Below are positions 10,720 through 21,650 of a DNA stretch of 64,000 bases, one piece after another. The notes under the pieces were generated by a model that searched no databases, had not been told where the DNA came from, and saw only the letters and a list, made by a program, of their open reading frames with translations. Both the position numbers and the translations under genes were made by a program. Position 1 is the first letter of the stretch; each line of letters begins with the position of its first letter. Source of the stretch: Duncaniella dubosii (lineage in GTDB: Bacteria > Bacteroidota > Bacteroidia > Bacteroidales > Muribaculaceae); assembly GCF_004803915.1 (NCBI RefSeq), contig NZ_CP039396.1:1116001-1180000 (forward strand), given 5' to 3'.

Positions 10720-10968
10720 TTAGCCCACAAACATTGCGAGGATACAAACGATGACAGCGAAAAGGGCCACACCTTCGATAAGGGCGGCGATTACGATCAT
10801 GTTACTGCGGATATCGCCGGCCGACTCAGGCTGACGGGCGATAGCCTCCATGGCTGAACCACCGATTTTACCGATGCCGATACCGGCACCAATTGCTGCG
10901 ATTGCTGCACCGATACATACGCCGATGCCGAGTGTTCCTTCGATAGCTGCTAAAATCATTGCTAACAT
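10720..10968 (-). CDS. atpE: F-type ATP synthase c subunit
   Basis: An 82-residue helical hairpin with the polar loop ARQPE at residues 44-48 and the ion-binding carboxylate E65 in AALIEGVALF. The Gln of helix 1 and the Ser/Thr after the Glu that mark sodium-type rings (as in Ilyobacter) are absent: the aligned residues are Ile and Gly. Proton coupling is therefore the likely mode (inference). The first helix is Gly-rich (GAGIGIGKIGG), which packs the ring. It lies between atpB and atpF. Confidence 0.96.
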   Translation of the reverse strand: MLAMILAAIEGTLGIGVCIGAAIAAIGAGIGIGKIGGSAMEAIARQPESAGDIRSNMIVIAALIEGVALFAVIVCILAMFVG

Positions 10969-11008
10969 AATTGCGGAAGATTAAATGGGTTATTTAAATT
11001 TTTTAAGA

Positions 11009-12190
11009 TTATGCAGGGTTTGCAGAGGGAGAGGATTGCGTTTTCGCATCCTGAAGATGCTTCGAGCCGTCGTGGTGACCGTCATTGCCATGTCCTTCAT
11101 GATGCCCTTCTTCCTGCCCGAGGGCGATGAAAAGTGTCGAGAGCATTGTGAACACATATGCCTGAATGAAGCTCACGAGCACATCGAGGAGAAGCATGAA
11201 CACCGAGAATATGATGCTCACCACTGCGGTCGCTCCGGTCACGACTGGCCCCATAGCGGCAAAAATGAATATCAGGAGTGTCAGAACGATGACAATCATG
11301 TGACCGCCCATCATATTGGCAAACAGACGGACGGTGAGGGCCGCCGGCTTTGTGAAAATACCAAAGATTTCAATCACCGGCATGATAGGTATAGGCCATT
11401 TGAACCACCAAGGCACATCGGGATTGAACACTTCCTTCCAGTAGTGTTTCGTTGCGAATATGTTTGTGATAAGGAAGGTGATTATGGCCAGAACGAGTGT
11501 CACAGCGATGTTACCGGTAAGGTTTGCGCCACCGGGGAAGATGACAATCAGGCCAAGGAGGTTCATCACCAGAATGAAGAAGAATACCGTCAGAAGATAA
11601 GGAGCAAACTTGTTTGCCTTGTTCTTGAGAGTAGGTTTGATCACGCCGTCATAGATGAACAGGATCACGAGTTCAATCGCACCCGTCATCTTTCGCGGAC
11701 CTTTCATTCCCTGACTCTTGTGCCAGCGGGCAACCGAGAGGATGCACCAGATGACAAGCAGAACCGAGATGAAGACACCGCAGACATTTTTGGTAATCGA
11801 GATGTCAACCGCAGGTTTGACTTCCTGACCGTTGACAAGCTCAACGACCTTGCCCTTATAGGGACTGTCTTTCCCGGCCACCTTAAACTCGGCATTGCCG
11901 TCGCGGTACACCGCACCGTGGTCGACCCTTGCCGACGAGAACACGTGAAGTCCGTCAGAGCCCCATACGATGACTGGGAGGGGAATTGACTTATGGTGAT
12001 TGAAAGGCACTTCCCAACCGTAACGGTCGCCAAGATGGTCGAAGATGATTCCTTGGGCATCTACGGAGCTGTCCTTCTCGACAAGAGAGTCGAGCGGAGT
12101 CTCCTCAGACGCAGCCATTCCCAACGGGAAGACAAGCGCCATGACTGCCAGAAGCAAGGCTGTGAATATGTTTCTTTTCATCGTCACCAT
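11009..12190 (-). CDS. atpB: F-type ATP synthase a subunit with long periplasmic N-terminus and His-rich tail
   Basis: A 393-residue protein. Residues 1-26 look like a signal peptide (a second Met at residue 4, base 12181, is an equally good start). About 110 periplasmic residues follow, then the conserved multi-helix a subunit. The essential Arg is R288 in PAALTVRLFANMMGGHMI. The subunit provides the two half-channels next to the c ring. The C-terminus (residues 359-380) carries six His among Gly, Glu and Asp. A long N-terminal extension is known for Bacteroidetes AtpB; the His-rich tail is less usual. It starts 4 bases from the end of atpC. I see no atpI-like gene between them. Confidence 0.94.
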   Translation of the reverse strand: MVTMKRNIFTALLLAVMALVFPLGMAASEETPLDSLVEKDSSVDAQGIIFDHLGDRYGWEVPFNHHKSIPLPVIVWGSDGLHVFSSARVDHGAVYRDGNAEFKVAGKDSPYKGKVVELVNGQEVKPAVDISITKNVCGVFISVLLVIWCILSVARWHKSQGMKGPRKMTGAIELVILFIYDGVIKPTLKNKANKFAPYLLTVFFFILVMNLLGLIVIFPGGANLTGNIAVTLVLAIITFLITNIFATKHYWKEVFNPDVPWWFKWPIPIMPVIEIFGIFTKPAALTVRLFANMMGGHMIVIVLTLLIFIFAAMGPVVTGATAVVSIIFSVFMLLLDVLVSFIQAYVFTMLSTLFIALGQEEGHHEGHGNDGHHDGSKHLQDAKTQSSPSANPA

Positions 12191-12193
12191 GAG

Positions 12194-12430
12194 TTAATAT
12201 ATGCAGACTGACACGATATTCGAATCGACATCGACGATTCCGCCGCCTACGGCTACGGTATGTTCACCGCCATCGGCGGCTGTATAGCGTATGTCGCCGG
12301 GTGTAAGAGTTGAAATCAGCGACGCGTGTCCGGGGAGGACAGTGAATGCGCCCATCGTTCCGGGAAGGTGGACCACCTTGACTTCACCCTGAAAGACAAT
12401 GTCTTCGGCCGATATGATTTTGAGTATCAT
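12194..12430 (-). CDS. atpC: F-type ATP synthase epsilon subunit (short form)
   Basis: A 78-residue protein holding only the N-terminal beta-sandwich of epsilon, with the signature LPGTMGAFTVLPGHASLIS. The C-terminal helical domain that inhibits ATP hydrolysis in longer homologues (about 130-140 residues) is missing, which is usual for Bacteroidales. It lies between atpD (about 60 bases upstream) and atpB (4 bases downstream). Confidence 0.92.
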   Translation of the reverse strand: MILKIISAEDIVFQGEVKVVHLPGTMGAFTVLPGHASLISTLTPGDIRYTAADGGEHTVAVGGGIVDVDSNIVSVCIY

Positions 12431-12489
12431 TGCTGTGTCTGCTAATGAGTGTGAGAGACTGTGTTTATGTTACCGTAGCGGAAATGCTC

Positions 12490-14028
<1,539 letters not shown>

Positions 14029-14075
14029 CTAAGCCTTCACTGCGTGATATTTGTTAGAGTTTGAGGAAATTAATC

Positions 14076-15152
14076 TTAGAGGTATAGCTTGAAGGTCACG
14101 ACGAGGACCATGAGCACAAGATTGAAGAGGTTGATAGGAAGAAGATACTTCCACTCAAGTGTGAGGAGCTGGTCGATTCGCAGACGGGGGAAAGTCCACT
14201 TGAACCAAATGATGATAAAGGAGAGCGCAATCGCCTTGCCGATAAACCATACAAACGAGGGTATGTAGTCCATTATATGGTTAAAGGCATCCAAGCCGGG
14301 GATGTGGAGAGGCATCCAGCCTCCGAAGAAGAGAAGCGCGGCCACACCGGAAACGATAAAGAGGTTAAGATATTCGGCAAGATAGAAGAATCCGAAATGG
14401 ATACCCGAATACTCTGTGTGGTAGCCGGCGGTAAGCTCGCTTTCAGCTTCAGGAAGGTCAAACGGGCCACGGTTGGTTTCTGCCGTACCTGCGATCATGA
14501 AAATCACAAAGGCGATGATAGCCGGAACATGGCCGGAGAATATAAACCAGAGGTGGTTCTGAGCCTCTACGATACCTCCCACAGACATAGTGCCTGCCAT
14601 CACAACCATAGTTACAACACACAGACCCATTGAAAGTTCATAGCTGACCATCTGCGCGCCCGAACGAAGAGCGCCGATGAGAGTGAACTTGTTGTTTGAC
14701 GACCATCCGGCAAGCAGGATACCGAGCACTCCGATCGACGATACTGCGAGCAGGAAGAAGATGCCGACGTTGAAATCGATAATCTGGAGTCCGTTGCCCC
14801 ACGGAAGCACCGCAAAGGCAAGCATCGAGGCGATGATGACGAGATAAGGCGCAAGGGCAAACAGGAATTTGTCGATATGGTTGAGCGAGATAAGCTCCTT
14901 GATAAGAATCTTGAACATATCGGCGATACTCTGCATCAAACCCCACGGGCCAACGCGGTTAGGGCCGAGGCGGCACTGGAAATAGGCACACACCTTACGT
15001 TCGAAGAGGATATAGAACAGCGCGAGCACTGCATAGAGCAGCATCAGGCCAACTCCGACGAGCAGACACTCAAGAGTGACTGCAGCCCATTCGGGGATAT
15101 AGTCAGTGAGGAAGGAGTGAAGCCATGCGGTTCCGACTGATAGGTCTTGCAT
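14076..15152 (-). CDS. nuoH: NADH-quinone oxidoreductase subunit H (complex I)
   Basis: A 358-residue membrane subunit with about eight helices. Conserved elements are the quinone-chamber loop [19 protein letters not shown] and [20 protein letters not shown] with its acidic cluster. It joins the membrane arm to the quinone-binding peripheral arm. It lies 67 bases after nuoCD. In standard nuo operons nuoI follows, but here atpD follows instead. Confidence 0.96.
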   Translation of the reverse strand: MQDLSVGTAWLHSFLTDYIPEWAAVTLECLLVGVGLMLLYAVLALFYILFERKVCAYFQCRLGPNRVGPWGLMQSIADMFKILIKELISLNHIDKFLFALAPYLVIIASMLAFAVLPWGNGLQIIDFNVGIFFLLAVSSIGVLGILLAGWSSNNKFTLIGALRSGAQMVSYELSMGLCVVTMVVMAGTMSVGGIVEAQNHLWFIFSGHVPAIIAFVIFMIAGTAETNRGPFDLPEAESELTAGYHTEYSGIHFGFFYLAEYLNLFIVSGVAALLFFGGWMPLHIPGLDAFNHIMDYIPSFVWFIGKAIALSFIIIWFKWTFPRLRIDQLLTLEWKYLLPINLFNLVLMVLVVTFKLYL

Positions 15153-15219
15153 AATGTCTGTTAAATTACTTTATTTTCTCTCTGTGTTAGTTCACTCTTT
15201 TTAGAAATCCATTGCCTTA

Positions 15220-16854
15220 TCAACGGTCAATGTCGGGGACAATGTAGTCAAGCGAGCCTCCGATGGTGATAAGGTCGGCGATCTTCTGTCCGTCGGTTAT
15301 ATGGTCGACCACGGCCGCTGCAGGGAGGCAGGGAGTGGCAAGCTTCAGACGGTAGGGATTGGCTGTTCCGTCGCTCTCGATGTAGACACCGAATGTGCCG
15401 CGACAGCCCTCAACCATCTTGAACCAGTTTCCGGCAGGAAGCTTGATGACCTTCGGGACTTTCACGCAATAGTCACCCTCGGGGATGTTGTCGATAAGCT
15501 GTTCGATTATGCGCGCGCTCTGCACCATTTCGTCCATGCGGACCTTGAACCGGGCCATAGAGTCGCCTTCAGTGCGGACAACCTCGTCAAATTCAAGTTC
15601 GGAATAGATGCTGTAAGGCTCACACTTGCGCACGTCGCAAGCCCAGCCCGAACCACGACCGTTAGGGCCTGTGACAGCCCAAGAGATGGCATCGTGACGT
15701 GTGAGGACTCCGACATTCTCCATACGGTTCTTGGCGATGACGTTGCCGGTGAATATCTTGTTGTATTCCTTGATATTGGCGGGGAGGACATCAAGAAGCG
15801 CATGCACGTCCTTGACGAAATCGGGATGCAGATCCTGCATGACACCGCCGATGCAGTCATAGTTGAATGTCATGCGCGCGCCACAGGTCTTCTCCATGAT
15901 GTCAAGAATCTGTTCGCGGACACGCAGGGTGTAGAACAGCATGGTGGTCGCACCAAGGTCCATACAGTAAGTTCCGATAAACAGGCAGTGAGAGGCAATA
16001 CGTGAAAGCTCGTCCATAAGCACACGGATCACCTGTGCGCGACGGGAAATCTCGATGCCGGCAGCCTCCTCGATTGCCATACAGAGGCAGTGGTGATAGG
16101 GATGTGCCGAGAAATAGTCGAGACGGTCCATGAAGTGGAGGGTCTGGGGATAAGTGAGTCCCTCGCAGATTTTCTCGACACCGCGGTGGATATAACCGAG
16201 ATATATGTCGATTTTCTTGATGATTTCACCGTCGACCGCTGTGCGGAAACGGAGCACGCCGTGAGTGGCGGGGTGCTGCGGGCCGATATTGACCACAAAA
16301 TCTTCGGGTTTGAAAATACGGCGTTCATGTTTCACGACCTTACCCTCGGCATCCTCGGTCCAGACATCGGTGAAGTCGGTCTGACGCTCGTTTTCAATCG
16401 AAACGGGATTGATGGCGGGATCAGCGTCGTAGTCCTTGCGCAACGGATAGCCCTTCCAGTCGATGTTGAGGAAGAGACGGCGCATATCGGGATTGTTGAT
16501 GAAGATTATCCCGAAGAAGTCATAGACTTCACGCTCGAAAATGGTAGCGATGGCCCAAAGATCGTGAATTGAATGGATCAGAGGCTGTTCGCGGTCGCCT
16601 GTGGCCATAACCTTCACCGAAATATGGGTGTTGTGTTTGGTCGAGGTCAGATAATAGATACAGCCCATGCCATTCTCTTTCCAGTCCATGCCGACGATGG
16701 TTACAAGGAAGTCAAAGGCAAGGTCACTGTCATCGCGGAGTGTCTTGGCGAAGTCATGCCACTTTGCGTCAGGGACGGTCACCCGCATGATGTCGCCGTC
16801 TTCAATGACAGCTTCGGGCAACACGCTTAAAATCTTTTCCCGGATGTTGGACAT
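15220..16854 (-). CDS. nuoCD: NADH-quinone oxidoreductase subunit C/D fusion (complex I)
   Basis: A 544-residue fusion. Residues 1-145 are the 30 kDa NuoC module with FEREVYDFFGI and WKGYPLRKDYD. Residues 146-183 are a linker. Residues 184-544 are the 49 kDa NuoD module, opening with GPQHPATHG at 191-199. NuoD forms the quinone site together with NuoB. The fusion is also known in Bacteroidetes and in Escherichia coli. It lies about 76 bases after nuoB and 67 bases before nuoH. Confidence 0.96.
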   Translation of the reverse strand: MSNIREKILSVLPEAVIEDGDIMRVTVPDAKWHDFAKTLRDDSDLAFDFLVTIVGMDWKENGMGCIYYLTSTKHNTHISVKVMATGDREQPLIHSIHDLWAIATIFEREVYDFFGIIFINNPDMRRLFLNIDWKGYPLRKDYDADPAINPVSIENERQTDFTDVWTEDAEGKVVKHERRIFKPEDFVVNIGPQHPATHGVLRFRTAVDGEIIKKIDIYLGYIHRGVEKICEGLTYPQTLHFMDRLDYFSAHPYHHCLCMAIEEAAGIEISRRAQVIRVLMDELSRIASHCLFIGTYCMDLGATTMLFYTLRVREQILDIMEKTCGARMTFNYDCIGGVMQDLHPDFVKDVHALLDVLPANIKEYNKIFTGNVIAKNRMENVGVLTRHDAISWAVTGPNGRGSGWACDVRKCEPYSIYSELEFDEVVRTEGDSMARFKVRMDEMVQSARIIEQLIDNIPEGDYCVKVPKVIKLPAGNWFKMVEGCRGTFGVYIESDGTANPYRLKLATPCLPAAAVVDHITDGQKIADLITIGGSLDYIVPDIDR

Positions 16855-16930
16855 AATTATAATAAGGTGTATGGAACGTTATTCTTGATTCTAATGATTG
16901 ATTTATTCAGAGGAGAGAAGGCCGCCGGTG

Positions 16931-17539
16931 TCAGTCATTCACACCTGCTACGGGATGAGCTTTGAGGAATTCCTCCTGCTTCTCCTGACGGTTTACTCCA
17001 CCGAAGAACTTTTCGACCTTGATTTTACGTGAAAGCTGCATGATACCGTAGATCATGGCTTCAGGACGGGGAGGACAGCCGGGGACAAAAACGTCGACAG
17101 GCACAATATCCTCGATTCCCATAGCCACATGGTAGCTCTTCTTGAAGGGGCCGCCGGAAATCGCACAGCTGCCGCAGGCAATGACATACTTGGGTTCGGC
17201 AAGCTGGTCATAAAGGCGGCGGAACACCGGCACCATGCGGTGGACAATCGTTCCTGCCACCATCATGAAGTCGGCCTGACGGGGCGACGCACGGGCAACT
17301 TCCCAGCCAAAGCGCGCCATGTCATAGCGGGCTGCTCCGAGCGACACGAATTCGATGCCGCAGCAACTGGTGGCGAAAGTGAGCGGCCAGATCGAGTTGG
17401 AACGCCCCCAGTTGATAAGTTTGTCGAGTGAGCCGACGATTACGTTCGTCCCGCTCTCCTGAAGCTCCTTGACGAGCTTCTCGATGTATTCATTGTCTTT
17501 CCATGCCTCATAGGGCATGCCTTGCGTAGTTACTTCCAT
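16931..17539 (-). CDS. nuoB: NADH-quinone oxidoreductase subunit B (complex I)
   Basis: A 202-residue protein carrying the terminal [4Fe-4S] cluster N2. Expected ligands are C59 and C60 (SCCGIEF), C125 (CGSCAISGG) and C155 (PGCPPRPE). It passes electrons to quinone. Its start overlaps the end of nuoA by 10 bases, which suggests translational coupling. The C-terminal tail after residue 175 is charged and variable. Confidence 0.96.
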   Translation of the reverse strand: MEVTTQGMPYEAWKDNEYIEKLVKELQESGTNVIVGSLDKLINWGRSNSIWPLTFATSCCGIEFVSLGAARYDMARFGWEVARASPRQADFMMVAGTIVHRMVPVFRRLYDQLAEPKYVIACGSCAISGGPFKKSYHVAMGIEDIVPVDVFVPGCPPRPEAMIYGIMQLSRKIKVEKFFGGVNRQEKQEEFLKAHPVAGVND

Positions 17540-17898
17540 TCAAGAGCTCCTTTCCGCCAGGCATATACAAGGCCCAGCACTATAATTCCAAAAAAGACGG
17601 CTATGGCTGTGAGACCGGAAGTCCCGAGTTCGTGCACTCGCACCGCCCAAGGATAAAGAAACACCGTCTCAACGTCAAACATCAGGAAGAGGATGGCAAA
17701 AAGATAATAGCCCACCTTGAACTGAGCCATTGATTCACCACGTGTCGGGATACCGCACTCGTATGCCTCTCCTTTCTGAGGATTGAATGAGCGGGGCGAT
17801 ATCAGCCCCGCAAGCCAAAGAGCTATAGCCACGAGAGCCACACCGGTCAGGAGTGCTACCACGGCCAAAGTCGCATTTTGAATTGCCAATGCTATCAT
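17530..17898 (-). CDS. nuoA: NADH-quinone oxidoreductase subunit A (complex I)
   Basis: A 122-residue membrane subunit with three helices and the conserved loop KGEAYECGIPTRGESMAQFKV, which contains the Cys that contacts the quinone region. It is the first gene of the combined nuo/atp block. A Bacteroidetes-type promoter and a leader hairpin lie just upstream. Length is typical. Confidence 0.95.
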   Translation of the reverse strand: MIALAIQNATLAVVALLTGVALVAIALWLAGLISPRSFNPQKGEAYECGIPTRGESMAQFKVGYYLFAILFLMFDVETVFLYPWAVRVHELGTSGLTAIAVFFGIIVLGLVYAWRKGALEWK

Positions 17899-17950
17899 AT
17901 TGTATCAAATACTGATTTAGTTCCTAAGAAGCTATGCATCATGGAATTAG

Positions 17951-17983
17951 ACCCTCTTTTCAGTTAAAGTCACATAAGAGGGT
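17951..17983 (-). promoter_or_regulatory. Hairpin in the leader of the nuo/atp transcript
   Basis: A perfect 8-base inverted repeat, ACCCTCTT (17951-17958) and AAGAGGGT (17976-17983), has a 17-base loop. It would lie near the 5' end of the transcript if the promoter at 17997-18029 is used. A 5' hairpin could stabilise a very long message (inference). Confidence 0.45.
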
Positions 17984-17996
17984 ATAAAACGCAGTG

Positions 17997-18029
17997 CAAA
18001 TATACTGAAATTTTTCCGAAATTACCCAA
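17997..18029 (-). promoter_or_regulatory. Putative promoter of the nuo/atp operon
   Basis: On the minus strand the -7 element TATATTTG (18004-17997) matches the Bacteroidetes consensus TAnnTTTG. A TTG (18029-18027) lies 22 bases upstream as the -33 element. The start point would be near 17990, giving a leader of about 90 bases before nuoA. Confidence 0.55.
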
Positions 18030-18164
18030 TAAAATCTGACTGTCTTTATTATAAATCCTTAAATTAAGGCTGATAACCCGCCGTATAATAACGACAATCG
18101 CAGCGACCACCGTAATTATCCGGCAGCCACTGCGGCTGTGCATACATCATCCGATTCCCGGCAA

Positions 18165-18824
18165 TCAGAAATTATATCCGACCGAGATATTGAAATTATT
18201 CCAATATGATCCCGCGTCAGCGGCAACCTCCGTCAGTCCCCACTGGTATGAAAGCCCTACTGATAAACGCGACCAAGTGTAGGCCGCCCCGAGTCCAAGA
18301 CCCACATGGAATCGCTTGAAATCATAGTCATCGTCAAAAAGATCCATACTCTGGCTTATTTTTTCACCCCTGAACTTAAGATCACCGGTAGCCTTGCCAT
18401 ATACTCCATAGTCGAAATACGGGCCAAAAAACACCTGCACTGAACTTTTCAGATTAAGAGGCAGACGATAAGAAAGATAGACGGGAAGTTCGATAAAGTT
18501 CATGGTAAAACGCGCATTTGCTTCTACTTCATACCCCTCTACATCCATATCCATGTCGTCACTCTTACATCCTTTTTGTGTGAAGAACAGACCTGAATTA
18601 ATCGACAGACTGTTGACGATATTGAAATCCACACCCAAGCCTCCGAAGAATCCTATTTTCGACTTGGCATCATCCTCGTCGCCTCCGACATTGGCCACAT
18701 TCATGCCGGCACGGACTCCGAAAGTGACCGGCTGAGCCGGCTTACCGCTATCCCATAAACCTGTCTGAGCCTGCGCACCCATTGCCATAACGAGTCCCGC
18801 AACACCTGCAATAATCTTTTTCAT
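18165..18824 (-). CDS. Outer-membrane beta-barrel protein (porin-family-like)
   Basis: A 219-residue protein with a signal peptide (MKKIIAGVAGLVMAMGAQAQ). Alternating hydrophobic/polar strands follow and it ends in NISVGYNF, whose terminal Phe is typical of outer-membrane barrels. It resembles the small outer-membrane beta-barrel domain proteins of Bacteroidetes (PorT-like). Function is unknown. It is monocistronic and transcribed away from the S41 protease gene. A TATATTTG box lies 62-69 bases upstream. Confidence 0.75.
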   Translation of the reverse strand: MKKIIAGVAGLVMAMGAQAQTGLWDSGKPAQPVTFGVRAGMNVANVGGDEDDAKSKIGFFGGLGVDFNIVNSLSINSGLFFTQKGCKSDDMDMDVEGYEVEANARFTMNFIELPVYLSYRLPLNLKSSVQVFFGPYFDYGVYGKATGDLKFRGEKISQSMDLFDDDYDFKRFHVGLGLGAAYTWSRLSVGLSYQWGLTEVAADAGSYWNNFNISVGYNF

Positions 18825-18885
18825 AGCTGAAACTGTGTTTTTAAACGGTTAATATAAAAATACCGAATCGTCTGATTCAATTTCA

Positions 18886-18893
18886 CAAATATA
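18886..18893 (-). promoter_or_regulatory. Putative -7 element of the beta-barrel gene
   Basis: The minus strand reads TATATTTG, matching TAnnTTTG. It lies 62-69 bases upstream of the start at 18824. I find no good -33 TTTG at the expected distance. Confidence 0.4.
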
Positions 18894-19027
18894 GCTCTTT
18901 TTTTATCCATATCCATAATTTTGGCAGTAAAACTATTAATTTTTCATAAAAATACAATATGTCTGTAACTAACGAATGATTATCACGTCTTATAATCATA
19001 TAACCAATCAAAAAGCATCCTTCAATC

Positions 19028-20668
19028 ATGATTAGCCTAAAGACACTCATTGCGGCCGCCGTCATCACGATTTCCATAACGGATATGCCTATATGCGGAC
19101 AGACAACACTGAAAACAACCATCGATCCTGTTACCCTCATACTCGACGGGCGGAAAGCCGACGGCGGATGGCGGCTGATACCCGGCCCGAAGACCGATGT
19201 GCTTGACACGACTGCGAAAAACATCACATTTGCCACCGACACCGACACGCTCAACATCACACTCGACGAATGGCAGTCAAAAGATTTCATAATCCTGACA
19301 GCCAAAGGCGACACCGCACGCGTAAGAGTCAACTGCACGGCTGCCAACCCCTACGAAAATCCTGACCCGGCACTCCTTAAAAAAGCTCCGTCCGGACTTC
19401 TCAGCCGGAAGCAGGCCGAATTTGACATCAACGCGCTCGTATATAGCCTGAGCCAGATACACCCCGACATTTTCTCGACCTGCAGACAGGCCGACTTCTT
19501 CCGCGCAGTCAACACGGCGATAGCCTCTCTCCCGGACTCGGTCAGCGTCATGGAGCTCTACCGTAGGACTGCTCCGATAGTGGCCATGATAGGCGACGGG
19601 CATACCAACCTTACATTCCCCTACAGCAAAGTCTTTACCAAAGAGCTCAAACGGATGCCGGTGTGGGTTGACGTGCTCAGTGACAAGTCAATCGTCTGCC
19701 GTTCGAGCCTAGACTCCATAATCCCCCGTGGCGCGAAGATTCTGAGCATCAACGGCCACACTGACACTGAGATGATAGACGCAATGATGCCCTTTGTAGC
19801 CGGCGAGCGCGAACACTTCAAGCTCTCGCGAATCGACAGTTCCTTCCCGGCCCTGCGCCACATGCTCTTTCCGGCCGACACGTTCGAAATAAGCTATCTG
19901 CCCGAAGGCGCAAAGAAACCGCTGTCAGTCACATATCAGGCAATATCGTTTGACGAAGCAAAAAGACGAAGCCCGGCGTTGCCCGAATCAGGCTCGGATA
20001 ATCCGTATTCATTCACGATTGATAAAAAGAACAATGTCGCCATCATGGACTTCCGTGAATTCAGCGATGTCGGGCGCATGGAAAGTTTTGCAGACTCGAT
20101 GTTCACAGCCCTGCGCAAAAACAAAATAGGCAACCTCATCATCGACCTGCGGAAAAACGGAGGCGGCAACAGTTCTGTGGGTGACAGACTGCTCCGCTAC
20201 ATCACCCCCGAACCATATATGCAGATGGACAAGGCGCTCGTCAAAATAACCCCGCTCACAAAGAAACTCATGAAAGCCCCCGACATCGTGCCGACGTTCA
20301 TGTTTTGGGAAGCTACTCCCGACCAATACATCGTTCCGCGCACAGCCGACGAAGGCCACTATGACGGAAATGTCTATCTCCTGACCTCAAACAAGACATT
20401 CTCGTCGGCCGGTTCATTTGCTTGGGCATTCAAGGAATGCGGCATGGGAACAGTCATCGGCGAGGAGACAGGTGGCATGAACGTCTGCTTCGGCGATGTG
20501 CTCAGCTACCGCATGCCGGTATCCCGTCTGCAGTGTTCCGTGTCATTCAAACGTTTCTGGCAATTCCGCGCCGACGAAAACGACATCCACGGCACTATCC
20601 CGGACATCGCTGTCCCGGCCGCAAAAGCTATGGACACGGCACTCAAGCTTGTAAAGAAGTCAAAATAA
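19028..20668 (+). CDS. S41 family (C-terminal processing type) peptidase, exported
   Basis: A 546-residue protein with an N-terminal signal sequence (about residues 1-25). Residues 128-300 look like an N-terminal helical part plus a PDZ-like segment. The S41 catalytic domain follows with NLIIDLRKNGGGN (369-381). The nucleophile Ser is around 459-460 in TSNKTFSSAGSFAWAF, and GEETGG lies at 478-483. Family members cut C-terminal tails or damaged proteins in the periplasm. It ends 77 bases before a strong terminator and appears monocistronic. The substrate cannot be inferred. Confidence 0.85.
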   Translation: MISLKTLIAAAVITISITDMPICGQTTLKTTIDPVTLILDGRKADGGWRLIPGPKTDVLDTTAKNITFATDTDTLNITLDEWQSKDFIILTAKGDTARVRVNCTAANPYENPDPALLKKAPSGLLSRKQAEFDINALVYSLSQIHPDIFSTCRQADFFRAVNTAIASLPDSVSVMELYRRTAPIVAMIGDGHTNLTFPYSKVFTKELKRMPVWVDVLSDKSIVCRSSLDSIIPRGAKILSINGHTDTEMIDAMMPFVAGEREHFKLSRIDSSFPALRHMLFPADTFEISYLPEGAKKPLSVTYQAISFDEAKRRSPALPESGSDNPYSFTIDKKNNVAIMDFREFSDVGRMESFADSMFTALRKNKIGNLIIDLRKNGGGNSSVGDRLLRYITPEPYMQMDKALVKITPLTKKLMKAPDIVPTFMFWEATPDQYIVPRTADEGHYDGNVYLLTSNKTFSSAGSFAWAFKECGMGTVIGEETGGMNVCFGDVLSYRMPVSRLQCSVSFKRFWQFRADENDIHGTIPDIAVPAAKAMDTALKLVKKSK

Positions 20669-20744
20669 GGTATAGTTCCCTCCGCACTTATATCACAATA
20701 AACATACTCAAGCCACAATTATACACAGAACCTGCAATAACACA

Positions 20745-20790
20745 GAAGTCCGTCTGTTTCAAGTGCGAAACAGACGGACTTCTTATTTTT
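20745..20790 (+). terminator. Intrinsic terminator after the S41 peptidase
   Basis: A perfect 16-bp stem (20745-20760 with 20767-20782, arms GAAGTCCGTCTGTTTC and its complement) with a 6-base loop is followed by TTATTTTT. Confidence 0.9.
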
Positions 20791-20850
20791 ATCATTCACG
20801 GTGCAAAACGGGTTCAGATTACATTTCACCCCGGATTTGTCACAATTTTT

Positions 20851-21390
20851 TTAGAAGTGGTAGTAGAAACCAAACATGAGGTTGTTGCTGTTGAGATCAA
20901 GACCCCAGTTTTCGGGTGCTCCATTGTTCTTCGCCGGACGGTTGCCACCCTGATATCCGAGGAAACCGACGTGTGCTACAAGACTGAATTTCTCGCTGAG
21001 ATTGAGGGCGACACCGGGACGGAATCCGATTCCGTATTCCACAGCTGTGTGTCCGTGAGCGCGGCCGATGCCGAAATCAACGCCACCGTCGACAAACAGA
21101 TCCACACGCTCTGAGCTGAAATAAGTATAGCGAGCATAAGGATTAACCTTGAAAACAGTCTTCTCCTCGCCGCCTGACTTCCTGTAAGAAGCGCCGAGTA
21201 TCGCACCAAGAGCGAAGTTATCTGTCACATTATAACCGAGTTCCGGGAGGACTGTCACCTGAGTGCTCTTGATACCGCTGGCTGATTCTGTTGTCCTTCC
21301 GAAGGTTACCTGACCTCCTGCATACCAACTCTGGGCTGAGGCACCTAATGTCATAATGGCCATTACTGCCATAAGTAAAAACTTCTTCAT
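20851..21390 (-). CDS. Small outer-membrane beta-barrel protein
   Basis: A 179-residue protein starting at MKKFLLMAVMAIMTLGASAQ, a clear signal peptide with an Ala-Gln cleavage region. An upstream in-frame Met at 21498 would add 36 residues without signal character, so I chose 21390. The mature part shows alternating strands (GGQVTFGRTTES, LGYNVTDNFALGAIL, SEKFSLVAHVGFLGY) and ends in FGFYYHF, typical for the last strand. It is an OmpW- or porin-like small barrel of unknown function. It converges with the S41 gene and stands alone. Confidence 0.75.
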   Translation of the reverse strand: MKKFLLMAVMAIMTLGASAQSWYAGGQVTFGRTTESASGIKSTQVTVLPELGYNVTDNFALGAILGASYRKSGGEEKTVFKVNPYARYTYFSSERVDLFVDGGVDFGIGRAHGHTAVEYGIGFRPGVALNLSEKFSLVAHVGFLGYQGGNRPAKNNGAPENWGLDLNSNNLMFGFYYHF

Positions 21391-21617
21391 AACAATGTTT
21401 TTTACGTTTAGAATATTGATGATTAATAAAATATCATTTATAGTGGAAACATGAAAAAGCCCTCTTGCCGGAGTTGATAGCAAATCTTTGACAATCACTT
21501 TTTCATCTATTAAACATTTCTTTCACAAAAAAGGTTGAATACGTCATCGAAAAACCATGACCGTCCGGCTAATTTCAGGCATGTTTACGGCATGATTACT
21601 TTCTCACGAAAAAAACT

Positions 21618-21625
21618 TAACTTTG
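21618..21625 (+). promoter_or_regulatory. bioA: Putative -7 element of the biotin operon
   Basis: TAACTTTG matches TAnnTTTG, 26 bases upstream of the bioA ATG. It gives a short leader of about 20 bases. The -33 element is weak. I did not recognise a BirA operator. Confidence 0.5.
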
Positions 21626-21650
21626 CAACAACTTTAAGACATATTCAGAC

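Noticed and set aside
10720..10968. Sodium-driven ATP synthase
   Set aside because: The c subunit keeps the Glu but lacks the Gln of helix 1 and the Ser/Thr after the Glu that coordinate sodium.
10985..11989. Plus-strand open frame of 334 codons opposite atpB
   Set aside because: It is antisense to atpB, with His/Glu-rich composition typical of reverse reading of membrane-protein codons. There is no promoter and no recognisable family.
18121..18140. Terminator after the beta-barrel gene
   Set aside because: CAGCC/GGCTG makes only a 5-bp stem and no T run follows on the minus strand.
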